Source: Manihot esculenta
Taxonomy: Eukaryota > Streptophyta > Magnoliopsida > Malpighiales > Euphorbiaceae
Assembly (NCBI RefSeq): GCF_001659605.2
Contig: NC_035172.2
Location: forward strand, 34,089,342-34,153,341
Direction of reading: 5' to 3'
Length of the DNA: 64,000 bases
Below, piece after piece: positions 47,401-61,338 of the stretch. The notes beneath the pieces are model-generated. The model was not told the DNA's origin, did not search any database, and was given only the letters and a program-made list of their open reading frames with translations. Numbering within the stretch: position 1 is the first letter of the stretch; every line of letters begins with the position of its first letter. A program made the translations under genes and the position numbers.

Positions 47401-50400
47401 ATAAGAACCTGCATAAATTGCAGAATGGATGATAAAGGAAATTATAAAATGATAAACACAGAATTATATATTATTATCAGCAAGAGATTACAGGTTAGTC
47501 TTGTCCCTCATTCATCCTGCCCACTGGAAAAGGGTGGAAACAAATCAAGAGTACCTTAATCTTGGAGCCTACATATACCCAGGTGGGTGAAAAATCAATG
47601 ATGCTAAAGAGTTGGTCCTGTGAGAGGGAAGGACCTAGCAAATATGTATCCAAGTGTACTCGAGATGAGATTTTGGGATCGTCAATCCCATTTTCATTTT
47701 CAACTGCATCCCAGTAGGGCCCAGAACTGGACTGCATATGGGACTCATTTACATCACCAAGTTCCTTACTCATCCATCGGCTGAAACTATCAAGCTTCTT
47801 TAGACCTTCTTCAGATAGCTGCTTCACAGTAGAAGAGTATATGGATTTTCCTTCTGGGGTTATACTTTGGTCTGTATTGGAATATTGTAACTGAACATCA
47901 TTTTGCACAGAATGACCACTTTTCTGTGTTCCAAAAAGCTCAAGTGTATTAGTTAAATCACCACTGAGAAGTTCTTGTTCATGAAAACTAGTAGTGAGAT
48001 CAGCTGTTGAATTTGGATGCAACTTCTGATCCATGGCCCACTTTGAGAGGCGTGAAGAAGCGTCTTCCAAATTCTGTGTACAAGGTAAATTAAAGACTCA
48101 ATATAAAAAGATGAATTCTGTTAGGGAGTATGCACTGCTTGAGATAAATATAATGGATAATTCAGCAATTCAAAAAAATAGATGCAGCAAGAACTAGCAC
48201 TCTTATAATTACAAGGGGGAAAAAATATTTTCTGAGTCCTTTTAAGTTATTAATTCCCTATTCTTCAATCGTGAGTTACTTCAGTGAAGGACATTGAGGA
48301 ATTATTTAATGGAAAAAATAATTAAAAGAGAAATTTGTTAATGGAAGTTCTAAAAAAATGGTTGTAAAAGAAAATGCCCTACTTAATGGACAAAACACAA
48401 AAGTCCAGAGCTTGGAAAAGTTTTTTTTTTTCCTTTTTATCCAATCTGAATAAGTTTCACAGTGAAAAAGCAAATCAATTTTTAAATTTTCTTTTTTAAA
48501 ATCAACATTAACAAATTTTTCTTTAGACAAAAAAGCTATACCATTAAATAAGTCCTTAATGTCCTTCAATTAGAAATCTCATGGCCTCTATAAGAAAATT
48601 GAAAAACAAGGGCTCAGTAGATAAATTGAAAAATTCAAGGACATGGAAATGGGTATTTCCATTCATATACTCTAAATATTAATAATTAACACATTAAGTA
48701 ATTTGACATGTCCAGAATAATATGAAAAATATCACTGAAAGACATTCTACTAGGCCTCCTAGAATAAAACTTGCAATTTCATTCAAAAATTTATTGGAGC
48801 AAAAATGTGACCAAATTTCAGCCATTGTTGAAAACTGTTGCTTTGTAGAGTTTTAGTTTCAGAACCAGCACTTTTATCTGAAATAAAAATATGATGGCGA
48901 TAATTTTTAGTGCACAGCAAACAGACAAACGTCTCTATACCTGCCACTCTTTCTGGAGCGGTAAACTGTTGGAAAGAAGCTGTTTCGGTATTGCATCTTC
49001 TTGTTTAGGAATGATTCCAGCAGTATCGCCTTGTGATGAAAATTGGGGCCGGAAGGATGCAGATTCAATTCCAGGAGTAAAATTTTCTAATATGTCCTTC
49101 CAACAGGGTAGGTCGAAATGTTTCTGCAGCTGAAATGTTGAGCTAGCACCCTCAGTGTCTTCAGCTTTATCAGCATGGGCTAGTGAGAAAAAGTCCCTCC
49201 CAGGAACTGCTGACAACTTCCCTTCATAACCACCTAGTAACAGTTTAAATTTTACAATGCAAGTTGTTATATTTCATAGCACACTTGCACCATAAAGCCT
49301 GAAAACCAGATAACATGGTGCAAAAGAGCCACTTTACTTGACAATGACACAGGATCATGATGGTCACGCAGGCTAGCATCTATCTTCTCTCTTGCAGGTT
49401 GCTGTTCCTCAAGAAAAAGGTGCAATCCAGAACTTGCTTGGTGATTATATACTGCAACAAATATCAATTTGAAAAGCCATCTCATCATACTCAGCGTTAT
49501 ATGTTCTCCAAACAAATTACACTAGCAATTTCTGATATTGGAACTGACACACAGAAAATGCAGGTAAATTGTAAATGCACCTGATTCAGCATCCTCATAT
49601 TCTGACGCCTGCGCACTATTCATGCTTATTGTATCTGCAGTTTGAGCAGGCACCTGATAATTATCATGATGAAAATGGGAAGAAACAGAAGTATCCATCT
49701 CAGAATGGGGTACAGTGTCTTCAATCTCTTGGGTACATGGAATAGTATCTTCATGCTCCTTAACATTATTAAAATTTGCCCTGTTTCCCTGATGAAATAT
49801 TAAATCCAAAGCAGGTCAAACTCCACTTGTGAAGATATTTATCCTAAATAAATGATTACCATAACAGAGTTTCAAGAAAATGGGTTTTAATAATCTTATA
49901 TCTTAAACTTTGCAACCATCCTTTTATTTCATTTAATTGTTTTAGTTTTATCAATTTGGAGCAATGTATTATAAAATTTCTAACAATTGTATTCAAGGAG
50001 TAACCCCTATGCTGGCCTTGAGTTCAATTTGCATACAGATGTGGAAGGATTGACTGACTGTGATTATAACTAATGAGTGAGACCCACACAATGCTTTCAA
50101 ATCCACGTGTAGGACCCATTAAGATTACAATTTACAAATAGTGAGTGCACACACATGTTTCATAATAGCAGCGTGTAGCAAGTAACATTAGTGATGGTAT
50201 AATATAGGTACACTTTAGCCATAGTTCTCACCCCTTGGGATATGATTGATAACTAATCTAAAGCATATATTATAAACTGATTACATTAAGACAAATGGTC
50301 ACAAGGTCTATGATTTGAGTGATCATTAGCCCTTAGAAAAATGAAAAGGGCATCATTGTGGGAAAGTGTCTTTGTTGTCTAGAACCAAGATATAATCCAT

Positions 50401-52894
50401 AGTCACAAAGACAACCATGTTAAGCAACACCCTAGAAAGAAAAGCAGTGTCAAAGGATGGGTTCAACCTATTAAAATAACAAAAAGAAAAGAACATGAGA
50501 ACATAAAAGCAGCATTCACGGAAACAAAATGAAGTCCAGAAATAAGTCTGCAGAGGTTCATATTTACTGTTCACAGTTCCAAGGCCTTCTCTCATCATGT
50601 CAAAGACCTAATTCAAGCTTTCAATAATTATTAAGGATTTACTCTACATAGCTTCATGTTGAAACAGTTGGACTCTTTTCAATGACCTAGAAATAGTTTT
50701 ATTGTTAATAAATGACAATGGACACACTGGTTTAAATATCGCTGCGGCAGAAACATTGCCTATCCCTTGGTCAAGGTGTGTCACATTAAGCTATTTTCTT
50801 TCCAGTCCTTCTCTAAGCCAATAATAACTGTGGTAAATCTACTCATATTTATGTGTCACAAAGTTGGATCATTTTCAACCATTATTCCATTGGAGTTTGT
50901 ACCAAAAAACAAGATAATTGATTGTTCTCAGTATTCTTTCCTATTACAAAATTATTAGTGAACAGGTTAATCAGAAAACTGAGTATTTTAAGATAATTGC
51001 ATATTTTCATAAAAAGGATAAAAGGACAGGTCTACCATCTGCCTATTTGGATGGAGGGAAACTTTTATTTAATCATATTACTCTTGAAAATATTGTTGAC
51101 AGTTATCTTTTGTCGATTGTTTAATTGATTATGCCCCTAATGTGTACAAGTGGCACCCTTTTGGAGCCTTATAATAGATCATTCATTTGCTAAAGAAAGG
51201 GAACTTTTTTTAATGCAGACCAGATAGTTAATTGGAAAAATTAAATAACTAAAGAATGGAATTAAAGTATAACCTTTACATCTCGATAGTGGACAAGTAC
51301 TATATGAGAAAGTTCCCTGCACCAAAGGCAACTATATAAGAAGCAGAAGGCAACAAGCTGACTGTGGGGGCAAAGAAACTACCAATTTTTTCATGCAAGT
51401 TCAGTGGCATTCTAAAGTCTAAACCAAATAATGTCAGCTGAAAACAGGATATAATTGATTGTTGCAACTTATAATGTTTCTATTCAACAATTCTCGGACT
51501 CCAAGTAATACCAATATTTTAAGCAAAAGAGAAATAGTTGTGTAAGAATGGGCTGAGAGCAAGAGTTGTAGTACGCATAAAAGGAAGTAATATTCCAACT
51601 TCAGGTAGAAAGTAAATAAACAGGAAAACTTTTTATGTTGATATGTCGAAGCTCCAAGATTTTTCAAAAAGTTCATAACACCTATACTTTCTATCCTCCT
51701 CCAAAAACAGGGAAGAAGATACATGCTAAATGCAATTTTTTAAAAAATATATCTCTTAGGACAGGAAATTAAATAAAAAAATAAAACAACAACAACAACC
51801 AAGTCTTAATTCTAAACTAGCCAGGGTAAGTTATATGGCCAATTGGCTCTACTTGAGCAAAATTTATTCTTGTATCATGCTCTAATATTCACTTCAGTTA
51901 TTCTATTTTATTTTAGTCCCTTACATTTTAAGTAAAATAACACTTCTCCAAACTTTCAGTTGAAACAACATTTTAATCCATCCCATTTTCACTTTCTAGG
52001 GATAAAAAGTTGTTATTTAAATAAAAGGACGATAGCACTATTATTGTAGGAGAGCGTGGGGAAAAAAGGCATCAGGAAGCACCAGGCATGTAAAGATTGA
52101 CAAAACTTACTCTTCAAGCATCCAGTAACTCCGTCTTTGAAAATTTTCATTTCCTTCTCCATGGGCATAATAACAATGCAAAACATCAACACTTCCAGAC
52201 TGAAAGGAAGTAAATATTTCAGTAACGCATGTATGATTGGGAGAAGTGAATATATCTTCAACCATATGCTATACCATAGTGAAATAAAACAGCTAAAACC
52301 TACATGACTCAAAAATTGAAATTCTATAGCGAAGCTTATCTTGAGTTTAGTCCATCAAAATAGAACACCCAATTATCATTGCTTATGCTTACCTTGAGCT
52401 TCTCATGAGCTTCTTTAACTGTCTTCCCATCTTTTTTCTTCCTCCAGTTATGCCCATCTTTTCTGAAGTATCTCAGCGCCTTGCGGTCAAAAAGCAAAAG
52501 TGAACCACCTGAAAAATATATATTGGATGATGATGCAAAGCTTGTAGAGCAAAACAACTCCAGAAGTCAAAAGCAAAAACACTTACTCGGTGGCCTATGT
52601 TGAGGTTCAGGAGCAACACGGAATTGCTTATAATTGCGAAGAATTTCACAAATTTCCGCAGGTCGTAGCCATCTATGTCGTGCTTCAACAAGAATTTGTA
52701 GAATATCTGCATTCCAGTAACTTCACATCAATTAAAACTTGCACATACGTAAGAGTAAAAGAATCCAATGGCTGATCAGATTCTCAGACGAAAATGGAAA
52801 AAGAGAAAAGGATCAAAACGACCAGAAATTCTACTCCAATACGAATGAGTTTACCTAGCTGGTTACCAATGGGGGAGCTTCTAGCCTCTGCCAT
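44414..52894 (-). CDS. Calmodulin-binding transcription activator (CAMTA)
   Basis: Thirteen exons on the minus strand: 52894-52855, 52706-52587, 52508-52393, 52199-52111, 51316-51274, 49788-49581, 49451-49338, 49233-48941, 48073-47555, 47408-46723, 46209-45630, 45490-45167 and 44521-44414. They give 3240 bp and 1079 residues, with all borders GT-AG. The CG-1 DNA-binding domain is at about 14-136 (RHRWLRPAEICEILRNY, then GSVDVLHCYYAHGE). A TIG domain starts at about 515, ankyrin repeats lie at about 690-800 (TALHWAASCGR), and IQ motifs at about 853-873, 907-930 and 931-950. The calmodulin-binding helix IVEKVILRWRRKGSGLRGF follows. CAMTAs bind CGCG/CGTGT sites in the nucleus and link calcium signals to cold and immune responses. 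Size and layout fit the CAMTA1/2/3 group; which one is not settled. Confidence 0.95.
46488..46512. repeat. A-run of about 25 in a CAMTA intron
   Basis: An uninterrupted A tract on the plus strand (T tract in the transcript) between CAMTA exons 10 and 11. It is in a pyrimidine-rich position of the transcript but far from the acceptor. Confidence 0.8.
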
Positions 52895-53149
52895 GAATTC
52901 CTCCTCCTCCTCACTGTATCTGTCTCTGTGAGAAAGCGATTAGAGAAATTTTGCAACAGTTTCAGAACAGCGGTGAGACGGAGGGGAGCAGCTCAAGTAG
53001 AATTTTACAGACAGGTGACGGTAGCGGATTTTTGTCAAAGGTCGAGTCTCCTTTGACGCAAGTAGCGGGATACTTCTGGTCAGTGGGTGCGGGTCCCGTT
53101 CCCGAACACAGTGACCAGTGCCAGTGGCCCACTGGAATTCTCATTTGAT

Positions 53150-54265
53150 TTTTCAACGATTTTATTTTTATTTTAATCCTTAAAATTTAACGTAATTTAC
53201 TTAAATCTCTCATTTAAATCCTTTTATCTAAAATAGCATTTGAGACATGTCAATTATTTAAAATAGTCATTTGAAACATGCCAATTAATAAATTAATCTC
53301 TGATTAAAATCACAAAATTTTAATTTTTTTCTTATTTCATCTTTAAAAAAAAATTTATGTAAAATTTTTTTTGTAAGATTTCTCTCATTGTTCCTTTCTT
53401 TCTAATTTTGTTCATAAATAAAATATTGAAAACAAAAAAATATATATATCTTGTTCATTATCACTATGGATCTTGTAATTCTTATTTTATGTGTGATAAC
53501 TATATCGAAAGGTTGTAACATCTCAAAAAAAAAAAGATATACATCATTATAAATTTTATAATTTTTATTCTATATTTAATGACTATATCGTGACATCGGA
53601 AAAAAAAGATATTAATGTTGTTGACAAATACATCACTAAATTGATGAAAGCGAATGGTTGGTTTGCAATGATTTTAATTCTGTACGCAATTGGTTTCATC
53701 TCAATGAAGAAATTTAGCAGTGATGAAAAAGTAAAGAGGTGATTGTAGTCACAACTTAATTTCTCTTTGTTCTATTCAAATTGATTCCTATGTTGAGTAG
53801 AAGTTAACATACTGATTTGTCATCTTTGGGCATTTTGTATGAAAGTTTCTTTTTAATTTTTTTTTAAGAAAAAAAATATGAAAATATAGCAAGTGGAAAG
53901 AGAAAAGTGGAGAGAAGGGAAAAAAAATATATATTTTTGTTGTTGATAATACGACCAAGAAGAAAGATTTTAGGGTGAATAAAAATTTTGAGAAAAATTA
54001 TGGTATTAACAATATTATAGAAATGGAATTAAAAGAGGGGCAAAAATTTTTTTAAAGATTTTAAATTGGATAAATTTTAATAAATTTATTAAAGATATTT
54101 TTTAAATAAAAAATCACCTCTCACCTTACAATTTTTTTGATTAAAAACAAAAGTGGCCAATTTTTACATAACGGAATTTAAATATGAGATTGTTAAAATA
54201 GAGATAAAAGTATTCATTACGTTAAATGTCAATGATTAAAAAATAATTTTATTATTTTATTATAT
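53150..54265. mobile_element. Mutator-like TIR element upstream of CAMTA (degenerate)
   Basis: The left end TTTTAATCCTTAAAATTTAACGTAATT pairs with a right end whose reverse complement reads TTTTTAATCATTGACATTTAACGTAAT, an inverted terminal repeat. The same end motif occurs in the better preserved element at 60569-61338. No coding sequence lies between. Exact borders and target duplication are uncertain. Confidence 0.5.
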
Positions 54266-56116
54266 TTTTATTGGATTTAGCTGAAATTTTGATATGTGAA
54301 CATAAAGCTGTTTCGAAAAAAAAAAACAGAAAAAAACATTTCAGTCTTTCGCGAAAGGTCAAACATTTTGGCACCTGTATCTAAATATTTTAATTCTTAG
54401 ATAATATATTTTAATTTTTAAAATTAAGAATAATTATGGTCAAACTTCATAATCAATATATTAACCATCAATGATAAAATAAGACTTCGTATTTTTTATT
54501 ACATTTTTGGACATTTAAACATTAAAAAAATTATAAATAAAAATGTATGTATCTTTTAACAAAAAGAATTAAATTAATTTTTAAAAATAACTAAAAAATA
54601 TTTTTTTATTATAAATATCTTATTAACAATGCGAAAATATTATATATATATTAAAAAGATAAAATAAAATAATATAATATCTTCACACTAAATTAGACAT
54701 TTTAAATTTGTGAATTAAATATTTTGAATTTTTTTAAAATTTTTTTTAATAGAAAGTGGAGAATTAAAATCTGATATTTTGAAATTTTTTAAAAATTCTT
54801 TTAACAGAAAGTGAAGAATTAAAATTTAATATCTCTTAAATTTATTAAAATATGTTTACCATAAAATTAAAATGTGTGATTGCCCGCTTTATAATCCTCC
54901 TATCATTTTTGGGTAAGGATGCTCTTTAGTTTCCATAATTGGAGTGTAATTTCAATTCTCATTTTTAAGTGAGGTTGTTTATATGGGTTTTTAGTATTTT
55001 CTTTTGTTGCAGGCTGAGCTTACGGTGAAGGCCCTTTGTCCCACCTTGTTTTCCTGTGGCTAAGAAGTTATCTACGAGAAACGCATGGTTTTAAGATGGG
55101 CATCTCTTGGGATCATATATCAACCTTCAAGTTGCTTTTGGTGATCCTCGAAGGCCTAGATTTGCCTAAAGGGCTCTACCCGTCGCCCTCTCAAAGGCAC
55201 TGTGAAGCTATTGTTTTTCTTGTGGGTCCTGCTCTTCCTTTAGCTTCTTCATGGCTCTGGCTCGAAACTCTGTCAAGGGCGACCTGCTCTTTCTTTTCTT
55301 AGATGGAATGAAGCTTATTTAGTCAACTAAAGGAGATTAGTTCAGAGAATCTACAGAAGGTTCTTATTGTGCTCTTGCATAGGCGCTTCAGAAGCGCAGC
55401 GAGGTTGATGCCGGCAGCATCAACTGTTGTTCTCTGTTTCTGTTTATCTATAGCTCCATGGTTTTGACTGTTGAGCTTTAGCCTCTTGCGTAGGAGTTTT
55501 TCGTGGGCTCAAAAACCTCATAGCCATGTAACTGTTATTCTGGGCAGGAACCTTTTTTAATAAATCCCACCTAATTTTCGACCAAAAAAAGTGTTATTAA
55601 ATTCGAACCTGATTTTGATAATGCGAACTTGATAAATAACTTGGTTCAATATCTTAATCAATACTGCCAGTTTTAATAACGCTGAATAATAGTAATAATC
55701 TTCACTATATAAAGCCATATAAATGAGACATCCATCAAAAGTAATAATCTTTTTTTTCCCTTATTGTTTGGGTAACGATAATAATAATAATATAAAACTT
55801 GCACAGAGGAGTAAAAGCATTGGCATTGCTGATTATAAATTGTTAAAAGCAAATGGCCATTTGATGTTCCCCTACCATTCAGAAAATAACAAAAAGATCT
55901 TTTAACTTTTCCTTGTGAAAAAAGCCAGGGAAGGGCTGAATGAGCATAGAGGGGAGGGTTGTCTTCTTCCTTCAGTTGTGTTGTGTCAGAAAATGTACAG
56001 GTGGATTAGACTTGATCAAGGAATTCAACGAAACACAATTAAACATCATTAATGGTTCACAGAACATCAGCAAAAACCCCTCCCAGCTGTTATATAAGCA
56101 GAATAAATCTATCTGT
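54266..56116. other. Spacer between the CAMTA upstream element and the carrier 3' end
   Basis: AT-rich to about 54890, then a GC-richer block (about 55012-55590) listed separately, then AT-rich with an (ATA)n run near 55780. The carrier 3' UTR should occupy the last part. No gene is supported. Confidence 0.5.
55012..55590 (+). mobile_element. Possible 5'-truncated LINE or retrocopy fragment
   Basis: A GC-richer block that begins after an acceptor-like TTTTGTTGCAG and ends with AATAAA (55559-55564) and an A-run (55584-55590). A short open frame (55036-55302) gives no recognisable domain. A poly(A) signal followed by an A-run suggests an RNA-derived insertion, LINE tail or processed copy. I found no target duplication. 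Confidence 0.3.
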
Positions 56117-59100
56117 CTACTCCACTTTGAGAACAATCTTCATGCACTCGTATACGAAGTAACTTATGGCAGCTGATGGTAAAACCTGAAGCAATAGGAA
56201 ACACAAAGGTTCCATCAGGTTTGAAACTTGAAAAATAAATATATGCAATCCCAAAAGCTCCATAAAAGTTAATTGATACAGGCAGAATATACAAGAGGAG
56301 CATTTTAAGAGATTTACGTCATCAAAAAAACTATGAAATATGAACTAAATAGGCAAATAAACCAACACAGCACACACACAGAAGTCTTTCGTCTTGCTTT
56401 TTTCTTGAGCTTCTTGTTGATTGAACCACACTAACACTATTACCAATTATTCTTGCAATAGAAGAACTGGCTTTTAGTACATTGTAATCCAACAGAAGTA
56501 AATCCTTTCAATGCATCTGCACAGTCTTCATTTGCAGTCCCCAAGTGGATCCTATTCTGGTCCTAACACACTTCTCGTTAAGTTGACAATCCTGCTACAG
56601 TTCCCATCCAGCTTAAAACTAGCATACCAGCGGAGCACACCCTCGAGAAGATAGTTTGACCTAGTGTGAACGTCAGTATATCTCAGACAATGAAAGGTGC
56701 TTATGACATGGAGACCTAAATAATGTGAAGGGAAGTAATATCAATGGATCCTGATGTAGAATTGGCTTTAAACACAGGTGAATAGTGAAAAAAAAATGTA
56801 ATCCATATAGCCTACCCTAACTAGTTTGGTGGTGGTGGTACCACCCGCTCATTTCAAAGATCTCAGAAAGAAGCTGCTTTTACCTTAATCACTATTCTAA
56901 TGTCACACTCTCCTTTCTTAGATAACCAACTATGCCAACAGTTTTTCTATTTACCCTTTTAGTGGATGCCATTGTCATTTTCTTCATTTGATCCTGAGAC
57001 ACCAACTGGTGCAATCTTTACATCACATATATCAACAGCAAAATACAGAAATTATGGGTGTGTAACCACTGAGAAAACTGAAAACCTATTCTATAAAATA
57101 AAGGAATAGATATTTCTGATATGAATGCAACAATGCCGTACCTGCAATAAACTGGGAACTAATCCTGCATAAAGAGCAGGAATACCTCCTTGGTCAACTA
57201 TTTTGACACATGTTGCCAATGCATTCATTTTTGTTGCTCGAACTTGCATTTGAAGGTGTCTCCTTACAACTTCAAATGGATATGTAGCAGCTTCAGAGCA
57301 ACAGCCAGCAATAGCCCCATAAAGCAATGTTCTAACGGGGCCCAATTCCAGTTGTTCCAATGCATTCAGTTCCTGGCCTTGTTTCAAATTCTGAATTCTC
57401 TTCTTTCCTTCTGGTGAATGGAGGTAAGCTGACTTTAGTATATCATAAACACCATAGAAAACTGCACCTGAAGGTGCCATGCTCACTATTGAGGGCGCTA
57501 AACCCTTATAAAGAGAAAAAAACCCTTCAGTCTGGATCATGTGGCGGAAAGTTCCAATTACACCACCCAATGCTTCCCCACCAGGTGCTACCATCTTTGT
57601 CCTTATCTGCAATAATTTTCAGCATCAATGGGAAGCCTGTCCATAAGTACCATAATAGCTGAAGCAATTTAAAAGAAGCGTAGTTTGGCAGGAGAAAAAA
57701 TTGACCGTTCTTCAATATTGATAAACAAAAAGGAAGTGCCAATCTGCACAATTAAGCAATTATTGGAGCCCCCACAGTTAGCAAGTAGAGTTCTAATGTT
57801 CAAGTTGTCCAGACAACTGATGCATATGTTTTCTAGGTGATCAGAATGCATATCCAGACTTGTAAAAGAAACAACAAGACAAAATACATAATCCATTAAA
57901 AATTACAAGTAATGTAGAAATAAAACTGTCATGTTAAAATTATTCAGGAAGCACTTAGATGTCATAAGAAAATAAATCATGCAATCATCCTTGTATAGCA
58001 ATTGAAACAGGTGGCTTGAAACAATACTTCATTTCCATTTATCTGGGTAGTTTTTTTTTTTTTTTTAATGATAGTATAAAACATATTGAAATCTAAGTCT
58101 ATCCAAGGCCCTCCAGAAAACAAAATGCAAAAATGTTGACTGCATGTGTCTAGGACTTACAAATATGTCAAAGTTAAAAAAAGTAGTGAGGGGAGGGTGG
58201 CAACAGGGGCGTTTGCCACCTGTTAAGATCTAAAGCTACTTCATACTGAAAAGTGGCAAGAGAAAAGGGGCATAAAATCCAGCTGTTTCAACAGATAAAT
58301 ATTTTGGTAAAACCTCAGATCCATAGTTTCTCTAGACAAATAGTCTGCAACAAAGTAGCAAGCAAAATTCTAGTATAAAATATACTAAAAATCTAACTCA
58401 CAGTAGTATCAATGTTGCTGCAGCAGGGAAAAAAATGGGATCATTAATGGATCCAATGGCTTTAAAGCTATGAATGCTGGACAGTCAAGATCCATCAAAC
58501 GGTGGATCATTTGCATTTCCAAATTCCAATTGCATCAAATGCACAGCACAAGTCAGTCAACATGATGCTTTAAGTTCTGCCATGACTTGTATAATACCTA
58601 TTCTCTTTAGTAGCATATATGAAAACTAGAATAAATGAATTTTTAAACAACACCATTTCAAGCTCTGAGGAAAAAATGAAGTTAAAATACAAGGAAGAAG
58701 CCTATGGGAAAAGATCATGTGATATGACCAAGACAAATTTTTGAGTTTATGTCGCTACATACAGTATCCATTGGCAAGCACAACAAGGTTGCAGTAATTC
58801 CAGCTGCAGCACCAGCAAGGAACCTCTCAAAATTTGTGGCTTCCTCATTCCCAGACCATTTCAGCAGTTGGTTTCTGTATGTATCATATGCATAGAAATT
58901 GATTGATTTAAATGGAGCAGTGCGAAGAATATTAACAAAGTTCCCCTTCCAAAAGCCTTTCAATCCTTCAGCTGCCTCAATTGTCTTGATGAGCTCGAAA
59001 AGGCCCCTCTGTTCACCACAAACTACATACTGAAGCTTCAGTCTCTCCAGAGGTGCTATAAAAGTTCTGTTTCAACATCAACAAAATTTAGGGCAATGGA

Positions 59101-60226
59101 GGAAAAATCATCAATAACTACCAAATAAGCTAACTTAATATTTGTGATTATCAGCCAGTAAAGACACGAAAGCTATTTATAATCATTAACATCAACTCAA
59201 AATCATTCCGTTTTCTTTGAAATAAATCATTTGCAAGAAAATAATTATTAGACAATTATGCATAAATTCTTTTCTTTTTTTGAAATGAAAATTTTTTTCC
59301 TAAGGTACAAAGAATTGAATTCTTTCAGAACATGAGAATTGGTAAAAGAATAAATCAATTGAATTAAACTTTTGTAAATTTCTTAATTCCAAACACGAGG
59401 AGAATGAATGATATACAGGAAAACTCTTGATTGACAATTTTAGGAAAAAAAATTAAACAATAAACTTGGACACTTAATAAAGCTCAGAAAAACGGAAAGG
59501 ATCTTTACATACTATCCAACGTTTCAACCCCAAAAATCATTAGGAAACTATTCACTTTTTGTGATCTTAAGTTCTTAACATGCTATCCAACGATTTTAAC
59601 CAGAGAAATCGTAACAAAATACTCATTTCAGAACATCATAATTGAACGGGTTGCTTTGCATACAATTATCCAACGCATTCACAAACGCGCAATATTTGAA
59701 GATATATCTAAAAGAAATAAAATGAAGAAAAGCAATTGAAGTACTATACGAATATTAATAGCAAGCACCTTGAGACCATAGCAGCAACAGCGCCAGCCCA
59801 TAGATGTTTGGTGGTATTCAAAGCAGCTGATCCTGATCGCAATTCGACCTTCTTCTTCTTCTCCTGCTTCGCAAAAACGAGTGCATTTTCCTCCTCCAAA
59901 TTCTTCTCCTCTCCATTTTCCCCCGAACTTTCTCGCGATTCCTTAACATAACCTGCTTCTTCTTCGCTCCCTTTTATCGACAAGCTCACCGATAAAAACA
60001 ACCCTGCCTTGTACACCTTACTCCCGCGCCGTCGATCCTCAAACCTTAACTTACTCGCCGAATAACACGAAGAAGAACGAACTTTGATCTTAGACGAGAT
60101 TAAGGAAACAAATGAAGGACATATAACGCCATCGCCAAGGAACAGACCGCCGAGGCGTAACGGCTGATCGGACGGTTCAGAATTGATCTTGATCAGAGAT
60201 GATAACAGCAGATCGTCACCGTACAT
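56117..60226 (-). CDS. Adenine nucleotide carrier, mitochondrial carrier family (BTL3-like)
   Basis: Four exons on the minus strand: 60226-59769, 59066-58763, 57606-57142 and 56185-56117, giving 1296 bp and 431 residues. The first ~130 residues are an unconserved N-terminal extension, with a Glu/Lys-rich stretch near 105-130. Three carrier repeats follow with signature loops: APLERLKLQ (about 157-165), LPMDTIRTK (about 250-258, split by an intron after Thr254) and YPFEVVRRHLQ (about 363-373). Six membrane helices are expected. The family is the BRITTLE1/ADNT1 group, which exchanges adenine nucleotides across organelle inner membranes. Arabidopsis BTL3 (At5g64970, from memory) has a similar length and N-terminus. 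Mitochondrial or plastid location cannot be read here. Confidence 0.92.
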
Positions 60227-60568
60227 TATGAGATTGGAAGATACTGAAAGGCTTCAGCAAGAACAAGTTAGAGGAGGAGAAAGGGAAAAACAACATGAGA
60301 GAATTATAAGAGATGGAAAATGGTGGGAGAGACTTGAATGGGAAGAGAGAATAGTATAGTATGGAAGTGTTGATATTGTTGGAGATGTGAAAGTGACAGA
60401 GGAATATCGGAGATGCTGGTGGAGGTGCTGCGACGGCTGCTTGGCTTGCACCGCCGCATAGTCACAGCATTGCTTTCATCGGGTGGTTGTTGGTACGTGG
60501 GTTTTGGCCTGTTGGGCTTTTCTCGTTTCCATCTGTGTTGCGTGCGACAATGCAGATGGTTAAAAGAT

Positions 60569-61338
60569 GGAAAATTACGTTTTAGTCCCTAAAATTTAAC
60601 ATAATTAATACTTTTATACCTCTATTTTAGGAATCCAACTATTAAATCTTTCACTTTATTCTGTTTAAATTCATAATCCTTCTGTCCATATAAGCTGTTT
60701 GATCAAAAATTTAAAGTTGAAAGGTGATAATTTTTTTAAAAAATATCCTCCTCTCAACATGAAATATCTATTTTTCTTCTCTTTTATATTTTTTTCATTT
60801 TTTTTATCCACTCTCTTTTTCATCTTTCTTCTCTCTCGTATTTTCTCTATTTCCTTTTAACATTGTTGATTTTTCTTTTTTTTTTTCTCTTTTTCATCTT
60901 TTTTCTCCCTTGTATTTTCTCTATGTTTTTTTTGATATTGTTGATTTTTTTTTTCTCTTTTTTATTTTTGTTCTCCCTTATATTTTCTCTATTTTCTTTG
61001 AAAATTATTAATTTTTCTTTTTTTTTCTCTTTTCCATCTTTCTTCTCCCTGAAGCATTATTTGAGAGTTGCAGAAAGGGTAGAAGTTATGGTGTAGAAGA
61101 AGAAGAACAAGAAAAATCTACAGTGAAGATGTATTGAATTTGAGTTTCGTGATTTTGAAATAGCAGAACTTTTAGTGAGGGTCAATTTTGTCAATTCATG
61201 TATCTCAAATGGCTATTTTGGAAGGAAAGACTACGAATTTGGATAGAAAAGAGAGTGAGAGACAGTGTTGGGTCGCCAAAATAGAAGAACATAAATGTTA
61301 ATTATGTTAAATTTTAAGGATTAAAAAGTAATTTTTCC
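60569..61338. mobile_element. Mutator-like non-autonomous TIR element
   Basis: 770 bp. The left end reads GGAAAATTACGTTTTAGTCC and the right end in reverse complement reads GGAAAAATTACTTTTTAATCC, continuing through CTTAAAATTTAACATAATTAA-like text on both sides. Flanks TTAAAAGAT (60560-60568) and TTAAAAGAA (61339-61347) match at 8 of 9 bases, the size typical for Mutator. It carries a T-rich minisatellite and no transposase. Confidence 0.75.
60806..61050. repeat. T-rich minisatellite inside the Mutator-like element
   Basis: About three units of 68-74 bp share TATTTTCTCTAT (starts near 60839, 60913 and 60981) and CTCTTTTTCATCTTT-like words. The strand is strongly pyrimidine-rich. Confidence 0.75.

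Noticed and set aside
60863..61096. Open frame predicting a very hydrophobic Phe/Leu/Ser protein
   Set aside because: It is the translation of the T-rich minisatellite.
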